A program made the translations under genes and the position numbers. From Sulfurovum sp. (GTDB lineage Bacteria > Campylobacterota > Campylobacteria > Campylobacterales > Sulfurovaceae): a DNA stretch of 10,429 nt. Positions 1 through 4,800 of this stretch are shown in pieces. The stretch lies in NCBI GenBank assembly GCA_015490315.1, contig WFYB01000220.1, forward strand, positions 1 to 10,429, read 5' to 3'. The notes below the pieces were generated by a model. It was not told the DNA's origin. It did no database searches and was given only the letters and a program-made list of their open reading frames with translations. Each line of letters begins with the position of its first letter. Position 1 is the first letter of the stretch.

Positions 1-1
1 A

Positions 2-79
2 CAACAGTACCAAAAAGCGTATGAGATCGATCCTTCTCTCGAAGAAGCCAAAAAAATGATAGAAAAACTCTCGGAGTAA
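2..79 (+). CDS. C-terminal end of a probable TPR-type protein (partial)
   Basis: Only the last 25 codons and the TAA stop are in the window, in the frame that starts at base 2. The visible residues include YEIDPSLEEAKKMIEKL, which resembles the second helix and exit of a tetratricopeptide repeat (the 'DPSLEEAKKMIEKL' type of ending is common in TPR proteins). The next gene begins five bases after the stop, so the two are probably co-transcribed. The rest of the protein is outside the window. TPR is an inference from one short amphipathic stretch; another helical repeat or coiled-coil tail is possible. Confidence 0.5.
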   Translation, partial: QQYQKAYEIDPSLEEAKKMIEKLSE

Positions 80-84
80 AAATA

Positions 85-312
85 ATGTCAAGTCACTGTT
101 TTGTTACCCAAATAGCTACCGAAAAGATACTGTTGCGAGTCACTAATGTCTGTGGAGAATGCTATGCAGATCTGCACGAAGGTGATACGATTCATTACGA
201 TATGCAAAATTATCGTTTTTTGTGTGACTGCTGCAAAGAGAAACTCTGTTCACGGATGAATGAAGAGTGTGAAATCATCTATGATGAGGCAGAACCGTCG
301 CTGTTTTGCTGA
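85..312 (+). CDS. Small cysteine-rich protein with zinc-ribbon-like Cys pairs, function unknown
   Basis: This is a 75-residue protein I cannot assign to a named family. It has nine cysteines (5, 23, 26, 47, 49, 50, 55, 62, 75). The CGEC pair at 23-26 and the CDCC cluster at 47-50, about 20 residues apart, look like the two knuckles of a treble-clef or zinc-ribbon fold, so metal binding is a reasonable inference. There is no signal peptide or membrane segment, and the protein is acidic at the C-terminus. The ATG lies five bases after the preceding stop, which suggests translational coupling; there is no strong Shine-Dalgarno sequence. The TGA stop lies in the loop of a 9-bp hairpin (301-322). 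The reading frame looks real because of its tight spacing and non-random cysteine placement, but no homologue was searched. Confidence 0.7.
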   Translation: MSSHCFVTQIATEKILLRVTNVCGECYADLHEGDTIHYDMQNYRFLCDCCKEKLCSRMNEECEIIYDEAEPSLFC

Positions 313-322
313 AGCAAAACAG
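301..322. terminator. Terminator-like hairpin around the stop codon, between convergent genes
   Basis: Bases 301-309 (CTGTTTTGC) and 314-322 (GCAAAACAG) form a perfect 9-bp stem with a four-base loop that holds the TGA stop of the upstream gene. A second small hairpin lies at 355-372 (GCTTTTC, loop TGTT, GAAAAGC). The two flank the gap between the plus-strand gene ending at 312 and pdxA ending at 422 on the minus strand, where terminators are expected. Neither stem is followed by a T-run on either strand, so intrinsic termination is uncertain. Confidence 0.4.
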
Positions 323-421
323 AGTGAAGAGAGAGGAGCGAAGAGTTTGAGTATGCTTTTCTGTTGAAAAGCTACTGTTTAAGATTACCATAATACAGTT
401 TACGAAACAATTCTTCATTCC

Positions 422-1369
422 TCATTTTGATATGTATTTCACCGCATTCAAATAACTCAAAGCATTCAACTTAACACCTTTGTAGGCAATATCAAATGCC
501 GTACCGTGATCGACTGATGTACGGAGTATAGGCAGATTGAGAGAGACATTGATACCCTCGTCAAAGTAGAGTGCCTTAAGCGGAGCGAGTCCCTGGTCGT
601 GGTACATGGCGATGTAGTGGGTGTAGTCTTTGCGTACGTTTGGGGTAAAGGCGACGTCGGGCACTAGCGGGTTGGTGAAGAGGGTAGAGGGTAGAGAGTA
701 GCGGGTAGAGAGGGTTTGTCTGATCTGTTTGCTTGCGTTGTCTATGGCTTTTTGGATGATCTGCTCTTCATCTCCAAGTACGCCGTTGTCTCCTGCGTGG
801 GGGTTGAGTCCGAGGACGGCTACGGTGGAGGTGGGTTTGGCGGTGTTGTAAAAATCAATCAGGAAGCGTGTCAGATCTTTTTCGTTGATACTGTCAGCTG
901 CTTCCCTTAGAGGAATATGCTCGGTAAAGAGGGCGACATACATCTTGGGGCAGCCCAGCATCATAATAGCATCCGCATCAAAGAAGTCACGCAGGGCATC
1001 GGTGTGACCTTTGTACTTCACATCTGCCTCTTCCCATGCTTTTTTGTGGATGGGAAGGGTGGTAATGGCATCGACCTTTCCTTCACGTGCCAGTTCGACT
1101 GCCTTGACGAAGGAGGCATAGGCGTAGGCACCACTTGGCGCCGAGACAATGCCCGGTTCGATAGTAAAGGCGGATGCATCAGGTGCTATGGTTTGAAAGT
1201 CATTAGGTATGTTAAGCTGCAAAAGATCGGCTGAGCGTTGTAACATGGTGTTGTCTATGCAGTAGATCGGGTCGACCATATCTGCAATCTGTGTATGGTT
1301 TTCAAGTGCGAGTTGGATACCGATACCGTTGAGGTCGCCGATGCTTATTGCTACTTTTTTCTTTTGCAT
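422..1369 (-). CDS. pdxA: 4-hydroxythreonine-4-phosphate dehydrogenase (PdxA)
   Basis: PdxA oxidises 4-phosphohydroxy-L-threonine with NAD(P); the product decarboxylates to the 3-amino-2-oxopropyl phosphate that PdxJ condenses with deoxyxylulose 5-phosphate. The 315-residue protein has the family motifs: an N-terminal ISIGDLNGIG, KYKGHTDALRDFF (H122), GLNPHAGDNGV (H191), and AMYHDQGLAPLKAL (H257), the three histidines of the divalent-metal site, then LPILRTSVDHGTAFDIAYKG near 279-298. The wording of the C-terminal half matches the Campylobacterota type as I recall it. The ATG at 1369 has AAAGGCGA seven bases upstream. It lies 149 bp downstream of pdxJ on the same strand, so the two probably form a pdxJ-pdxA operon. 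Odd feature: residues about 221-232 are encoded by a degenerate 7-bp repeat run (683-710). Confidence 0.95.
   Translation of the reverse strand: MQKKKVAISIGDLNGIGIQLALENHTQIADMVDPIYCIDNTMLQRSADLLQLNIPNDFQTIAPDASAFTIEPGIVSAPSGAYAYASFVKAVELAREGKVDAITTLPIHKKAWEEADVKYKGHTDALRDFFDADAIMMLGCPKMYVALFTEHIPLREAADSINEKDLTRFLIDFYNTAKPTSTVAVLGLNPHAGDNGVLGDEEQIIQKAIDNASKQIRQTLSTRYSLPSTLFTNPLVPDVAFTPNVRKDYTHYIAMYHDQGLAPLKALYFDEGINVSLNLPILRTSVDHGTAFDIAYKGVKLNALSYLNAVKYISK
683..710 (-). repeat. Degenerate in-frame 7-bp repeat run inside pdxA
   Basis: On the plus strand this reads GGTAGAG, GGTAGAG, AGTAGCG, GGTAGAG, four tandem heptamers of which three are identical. In the pdxA sense strand the unit is CTCTACC, one base away from the TTCTACC unit of the array at 1447-1523. 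It encodes the segment around residues 221-232 (TRYSLPSTLF), just before the conserved FTNPLVPDVAFTP block. Confidence 0.75.
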
Positions 1370-1446
1370 TTTATTCGCCTTTGTTGCTTAAAAGCTTTTG
1401 GTTACAGGTAGGATTTAAGGTTTGTATTAGGCAAACCATGAAAAAT

Positions 1447-1523
1447 TTCTACCTTCTACCTTCTACCTTCTACCTTCTACCTTCTACCTTCTACCTTCTA
1501 CCTTCTACCTTCTACCTTCTACC
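1447..1523. repeat. Perfect tandem heptamer array, 11 copies of TTCTACC
   Basis: The plus strand contains eleven consecutive, identical TTCTACC units (77 bp). The array fills about half of the 149-bp gap between pdxJ and pdxA and overlaps the last codon and the stop of pdxJ. In the pdxJ-pdxA sense direction the unit is GGTAGAA, so each copy carries a TAG and an AAGG. The rest of the gap (1370-1446) holds the pdxA ribosome-binding site and a weak 6-bp inverted repeat (1419-1424 with 1432-1437), with nothing else I recognise. Confidence 0.97.
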
Positions 1524-2301
1524 TAATCAACAACGCCTTCATATCCAAAATCGCCTGCTCCAGCCCCACATAGACTGAACGGGCGATGATGCTCTGCCCG
1601 ATATTGAGCTCTTCGATCGTTTCGATCTCGACGATATCTGCGACATTTTGCATATTGAGCCCGTGTCCCGCAGCGACTCTCAGTCCCATCTCCATGGCAT
1701 CGCAGCTAAGCAGCCTAAGATTGCGCAGTTCGTCCTCAAGCATCTGCTTGAGTACCTTGCGGGGGAGTTCAAGCGCTTTGATGGAGTGGTGGGTTTTGGC
1801 AAGGTTGCTGTAGAGCATGGCATAGATATTGGCATACTTGCCGGTATGAAACTCTATCCACTCGACATGCATATCGACCGCGGCACGCACAGCATCAAGG
1901 GTTGGATCGATGAAGAGTGAGACCTCTATCTCTTCAGCCTGCAATCGTTTGATTGCCTCTTTGAGTTTGGGTTGTGCTCCGGTGACGGCAAGTCCCCCTT
2001 CAGTTGTGACCTCTTCACGCTTTTCGGGTACAAGGGTCACACGGTGTGGACGGAGAGAACAGGCGATATCGATCATGCCGGGTTCGATGGCACACTCGAG
2101 GTTGACAGGCAGTGCAGAGAGTGCGATGATGTTTTTGGCATCACTGTCTTGCATGTGGCGTCTATCCTCACGCAGGTGGATGGTGATCTGGTCAGCTCCG
2201 GCACGTTTGCAGATGCTCAGTGCATCGAGCGGATCGGGGTCGGCAACTCTTCTGGCTTCTCGAAGCACGGCGATATGGTCGATGTTGACACCCAGTTTCA
2301 T
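1519..2301 (-). CDS. pdxJ: Pyridoxine 5'-phosphate synthase (PdxJ)
   Basis: PdxJ condenses 3-amino-2-oxopropyl phosphate (from PdxA) with 1-deoxy-D-xylulose 5-phosphate to give pyridoxine 5'-phosphate, the ring-closing step of the DXP-dependent vitamin B6 pathway. The 260-residue protein is a recognisable TIM barrel of this family: GVNIDHIAVLREAR at 4-17, ITIHLREDRRH (H42, the E. coli H45 equivalent), VNLEC (E69), VPEKREEVTTEGGL at 91-104, FHTGKYA, AGHGLN (H213) and ELNIGQSIIARSV at 231-243. The ATG at 2301 has AAAGGGA upstream and a TATAAT box at 2330-2335. The region between HTGKYA and AGHG is longer than in E. coli, as I recall for Campylobacterota PdxJ. The gene ends in ATT-AGG-TAG, with AGG and the stop supplied by the heptamer array. 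Confidence 0.96.
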   Translation of the reverse strand: MKLGVNIDHIAVLREARRVADPDPLDALSICKRAGADQITIHLREDRRHMQDSDAKNIIALSALPVNLECAIEPGMIDIACSLRPHRVTLVPEKREEVTTEGGLAVTGAQPKLKEAIKRLQAEEIEVSLFIDPTLDAVRAAVDMHVEWIEFHTGKYANIYAMLYSNLAKTHHSIKALELPRKVLKQMLEDELRNLRLLSCDAMEMGLRVAAGHGLNMQNVADIVEIETIEELNIGQSIIARSVYVGLEQAILDMKALLIR

Positions 2302-2329
2302 GGCATCCCTTTAAAGATAAATTGGATAA

Positions 2330-2335
2330 ATTATA
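2330..2335 (-). promoter_or_regulatory. -10 box of the pdxJ-pdxA operon
   Basis: On the minus strand this is a perfect TATAAT, preceded by GC (GCTATAAT). A start of transcription near 2323 would leave a leader of about 22 bases. No TTGACA-like -35 box is visible at 16-18 bp, which is normal for sigma-70 promoters in Campylobacterota. Confidence 0.65.
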
Positions 2336-2369
2336 GCCAATAAATCATTTAGATCTCTGAAAAACCGTC

Positions 2370-2453
2370 GGTTTCACTCGATAGCTCCGGCAGGTGCAAA
2401 CGGCAGAGCCGCCCTACGGGTGGAGTGCACCTTTGTCGCCATCGAGTGAAACC
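2370..2453. repeat. 84-bp imperfect palindrome between divergent genes
   Basis: The outer arms are a perfect 13-bp inverted repeat (2370-2382 GGTTTCACTCGAT with 2441-2453). Inside are further matching pairs: GGC 2389-2391 with GCC 2438-2440, AGGTGCA 2392-2398 with TGCACCT 2426-2432, and small hairpins in the centre (CGGC-AGA-GCCG at 2401-2411, and CCC-TA-CGGG near 2413-2420). It has no coding potential that I can support and is more G+C-rich than the surrounding intergenic DNA. It may be a REP- or MITE-like repeat or a structured RNA. It shares a core with the element at 4226-4272. Confidence 0.75.
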
Positions 2454-2462
2454 TTTTGTAAT
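2433..2462 (+). promoter_or_regulatory. Possible promoter of the thioredoxin-like gene
   Basis: TTGTCG (2433-2438) and TGTAAT (2457-2462) are 18 bp apart, giving a possible start near 2470, about 10 bases before the ATG. The -35-like half lies inside the palindrome at 2370-2453. If the real promoter is further upstream, the palindrome would be in the 5' leader of the mRNA. Weak evidence. Confidence 0.25.
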
Positions 2463-2479
2463 CCCATAAGGAGTATTAG

Positions 2480-2818
2480 ATGGCAGAACATAAGCCCATG
2501 CCTGTAAGTGAATACAAAAATATTAAGCACAATATTGGAAACGGCAAACCGACCATTTTGGCATTTGGGATGAGCCACTGCTACAGCTGTATTGCGATGT
2601 CAAAAGTCTTTGCGCAGGTACTTGAGGAGCATCCGGAGTTTCAGATCTATGCGATAGATGGACAGAAAGAGCGTATCATCAGCCGTGATATCTACAAACT
2701 CAAAGAGATGCCGACGCAGATCTTTTTCGATGCCGAAGGCAATGAAGTCTTTCGGCATACGGGAGCGTATAAGAAGCCGGTACTGGATATTATTTTGAAG
2801 AAGTGGGGGGTTGTGTAA
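2480..2818 (+). CDS. Thioredoxin-fold protein, cytoplasmic
   Basis: This 112-residue protein has the thioredoxin fold layout: a beta strand (PTILAFGM, 24-31), the CxxC active site C34-Y-S-C37, a helix, a second strand (FQIYAID, 54-60), and the cis-proline region KEMPTQIFFD (P78) followed by EGNEVFRHTGAY. It should act as a thiol-disulfide reductase or redox partner, but CYSC is not the classical CGPC, so it is unlikely to be the main thioredoxin. There is no signal peptide or membrane anchor, so it is probably cytoplasmic. The ATG has a strong AAGGAG six bases upstream (2468-2473). It is 72 bp from argG on the same strand, but argG has its own likely promoter. The substrate is not evident from context. 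Confidence 0.85.
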   Translation: MAEHKPMPVSEYKNIKHNIGNGKPTILAFGMSHCYSCIAMSKVFAQVLEEHPEFQIYAIDGQKERIISRDIYKLKEMPTQIFFDAEGNEVFRHTGAYKKPVLDIILKKWGVV

Positions 2819-2849
2819 TCTTATTGGAGGTGCCCTTAACCAAAATTAC

Positions 2850-2857
2850 GCTAAAAT
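2850..2857 (+). promoter_or_regulatory. Probable -10 region of argG
   Basis: GCTAAAAT matches the GC-TAWAAT form seen upstream of pdxJ and rplI in this window. Transcription from about 2864 would give a leader of about 26 bases. A second A/T-rich hexamer, TATTAT at 2866-2871, would leave only about 13 bases and is less likely. The ArgG ribosome-binding site is a modest AAGG about six bases before the ATG. Just upstream, 2826-2836 (GGAGGTGCCCT) is an 11-bp match to part of the palindrome at 4226-4272. Confidence 0.45.
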
Positions 2858-2890
2858 CGCGACAATATTATTTTTTTACAAGGCTGAAAA

Positions 2891-4225
2891 ATGGCAAAAA
2901 GAGAGATCAAAAAGGCAGTTCTCGCATACAGCGGCGGACTCGATACGAGTATCATTCTCAAGTGGCTGCAAGATGAGTATAACTGTGAAGTGGTGACTTT
3001 CACTGCCGATCTGGGGCAGGGTGAAGAGGTGGAGCCTGCGCGTCAGAAGGCGCTTGATATGGGCATTAAACCTGAAAATATCTTTATTCTTGACCTGCGT
3101 GAAGAGTTTGTCAAGGATTTTGTATTTCCGATGTTCAGAGCCAATGCGATTTATGAGGGGGAGTATCTGCTCGGTACCTCCATCGCACGTCCGCTTATCG
3201 CCAAGAAGCAGATAGAGATCGCGCATGAGACTGGGGCGGATGCTGTCTCTCATGGTGCGACAGGCAAAGGAAATGACCAGGTGCGTTTCGAGCTTGGATA
3301 CCTTGCACTCGATCCGGATATCGCGGTCATTGCTCCATGGAGAGAGTGGGATCTCAACTCCCGTACAAAGCTTTTGGAGTATGCCAAAGCACACGGTATC
3401 GACATCGATGGCAAAGGGAAGCCAAAACCCTATTCGATGGATGCAAACCTGTTGCACATCTCCTATGAGGGTGAGTGGCTGGAGAATCCTTACAACGAAC
3501 CTGAAGAGGATATGTGGCTCTGGTCTGTCTCTCCCGAAGAGGCACCAGATGAGCCCGAGTACATCACAATTACCTACAAAAAGGGTGATCCTGTCGCAAT
3601 CAATGGTGAGGAGATGAGTCCTGCAACGATCCTTGAGACACTCAATACCTACGGCAAAAAGCACGGTATCGGGCGTATCGACATCGTAGAGAACCGTATG
3701 GTAGGGATGAAAGCGCGTGGATGCTACGAAACACCGGGCGGAACTATCATGCTCAAGGCGCACCGTGCCATCGAGTCGATCACGCTTGACCGAGAAGAAG
3801 CACATGCCAAAGATGAGATGATGCCAAAGTATGCCAAGCTCATCTACAACGGGCTGTGGTGGTCACCTGAGAGAAAGATGATGCAGGCAGCCATCGATGC
3901 GACACAGGAACAGGTCAACGGAGATGTACGTCTCAAGCTCTACAAGGGCAATGTCATCGTGGTAGGGCGCAAGTCTGAGAACTCACTCTACTCCGAAGAG
4001 CACTCGACCTTTGAAGCGGATGATGTCTACAACCAAAAAGATGCAGAAGGGTTTATCCGCCTCAATGCACTGCGTTTTATCATCGAGGGCAAAAAGCAGC
4101 CGGAGCGTATCGCATCGCTGGTAGGAAACTATGATGAGGTGGAAGTGTGTCATATCGAGACAGGATCGACAACGATCTGCCAAAAGGTCAAGCAGTTCTT
4201 CAAAAAACTTGTAGGTAAAAAGTAA
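2891..4225 (+). CDS. argG: Argininosuccinate synthase (ArgG)
   Basis: ArgG joins citrulline and aspartate with ATP to form argininosuccinate, the penultimate step of arginine synthesis, in the cytoplasm. The 444-residue protein has the N-type ATP pyrophosphatase P-loop AYSGGLDTS (12-20), TADLGQGEE (38-46), GTSIARPLIAKKQ (95-107) and HGATGKGNDQVRFE (121-134), followed by the synthetase domain with SMDANLLHISYEG and ENRMVGMKARGCYETPGG. The class it resembles (Bacillus and Campylobacter type) is usually about 400-410 residues and ends close to the NALRFIIEGKK seen here at about 392-402. The additional 40 or so residues, with two cysteines and a basic amphipathic end (VKQFFKKLVGKK), are therefore unusual. 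The reading frame is uninterrupted into this tail. The gene is convergent with the membrane-protein gene at 4268. Confidence 0.96.
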   Translation: MAKREIKKAVLAYSGGLDTSIILKWLQDEYNCEVVTFTADLGQGEEVEPARQKALDMGIKPENIFILDLREEFVKDFVFPMFRANAIYEGEYLLGTSIARPLIAKKQIEIAHETGADAVSHGATGKGNDQVRFELGYLALDPDIAVIAPWREWDLNSRTKLLEYAKAHGIDIDGKGKPKPYSMDANLLHISYEGEWLENPYNEPEEDMWLWSVSPEEAPDEPEYITITYKKGDPVAINGEEMSPATILETLNTYGKKHGIGRIDIVENRMVGMKARGCYETPGGTIMLKAHRAIESITLDREEAHAKDEMMPKYAKLIYNGLWWSPERKMMQAAIDATQEQVNGDVRLKLYKGNVIVVGRKSENSLYSEEHSTFEADDVYNQKDAEGFIRLNALRFIIEGKKQPERIASLVGNYDEVEVCHIETGSTTICQKVKQFFKKLVGKK

Positions 4226-4272
4226 GGTAACATAAGGCACTCTGCCTTTAGGGCACCTCCCCTTATGTTACC
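4226..4272. terminator. Palindromic element, possible bidirectional terminator, between argG and the convergent gene
   Basis: GGTAACATAAGG (4226-4237) and CCTTATGTTACC (4261-4272) form a perfect 12-bp inverted repeat that begins immediately after the argG stop and includes the stop codon of the minus-strand gene (4268-4270). The loop contains a nested TGCC/GGCA stem (4243-4246 with 4252-4255). Its position between convergent genes suggests termination in both directions, but there is no T-run on either side. The loop shares AGGTGC and GGCAGAG with the palindrome at 2370-2453, so it may instead be a copy of a dispersed repeat. Confidence 0.6.
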
Positions 4273-4789
4273 CCTCTGCCAAAATCTCTTTCATCGCCTT
4301 CAGGGCACGTGAAGGTTTGAACTTCAAAAAACTCTCTCTATAGAGAATACTCGGAATAAACTCCAAAAAGATATAGCTTAGAAAAAGCATAGGGTAAAAG
4401 ACATAATACTCATAGCGGAATGCTTTGTAGGTGTAGCGTTTCTCAAACCACTCTCTGGCACTCCTCAGACCGTTGTAAAAAAGCAGCAGTTCCATCGCAA
4501 AGACAAAACCCCAGGTAAAGTAGCTCAAAAATGCGACGAGGAAGGCACCTTTGACACCGTAGAGTCCCATGACTGCAGCAAGAAATATAGCGGCATAGAT
4601 AGCGAAACTCCCAAAGCCTATCGTCGCGAATATCACCAGTGCGGAGAAGATAAAAAGCAGTGCACCAAAGATAAAAAAGAGTTCGAGCCAATTCTTCTGT
4701 GCTTCAAATGTGGGGCTGTAGTAGGCACCGGCAAGGGTAATGGCGAAGATCGCCAATATGACCAAGATCAGTGAACGGTACTCTTTCAC
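4268..4789 (-). CDS. Integral membrane protein, about five helices, function unknown
   Basis: This 173-residue protein is dominated by hydrophobic segments at about 6-24, 35-56, 60-77, 80-105 and 128-149, with a basic C-terminal tail (FKPSRALKAMKE). I do not recognise a family and see no catalytic motif. It starts with GTG at 4789, not ATG: AAAGGAG lies six bases upstream, and the nearby ATG in another frame is followed at once by TGA. The ribosome-binding site overlaps the stop codon of the M3 peptidase gene, and the gap is only 11 bases, so the two genes are almost certainly co-transcribed and probably translationally coupled. Whether the proteins work together is unknown; a membrane partner for a cytoplasmic peptidase is possible but unsupported. 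Confidence 0.8.
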   Translation of the reverse strand: MKEYRSLILVILAIFAITLAGAYYSPTFEAQKNWLELFFIFGALLFIFSALVIFATIGFGSFAIYAAIFLAAVMGLYGVKGAFLVAFLSYFTWGFVFAMELLLFYNGLRSAREWFEKRYTYKAFRYEYYVFYPMLFLSYIFLEFIPSILYRESFLKFKPSRALKAMKEILAEG

Positions 4790-4800
4790 ATTGGACTCCT

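Noticed and set aside
1447..1523. CRISPR array
   Set aside because: Seven-base units without spacers are a simple tandem repeat, and no cas gene is present.
1348..1578. Plus-strand open frame encoding a repeated F-Y-L-L-P-S-T peptide
   Set aside because: It is a by-product of the heptamer array, which has no stop in this direction. It runs across the pdxA start and the pdxJ end in antisense and has no ribosome-binding site.
2370..2453. Integron attC site or riboswitch
   Set aside because: The palindrome lacks the attC core sites (RYYYAAC and GTTRRRY) and there is no integrase or cassette. It does not match a riboswitch class I know, and the downstream gene gives no ligand hint.
2876..3805. 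309-codon open frame on the minus strand opposite argG
   Set aside because: It is antisense to a clearly real gene, has no recognisable domain, and results from codon usage of argG in the opposite frame.
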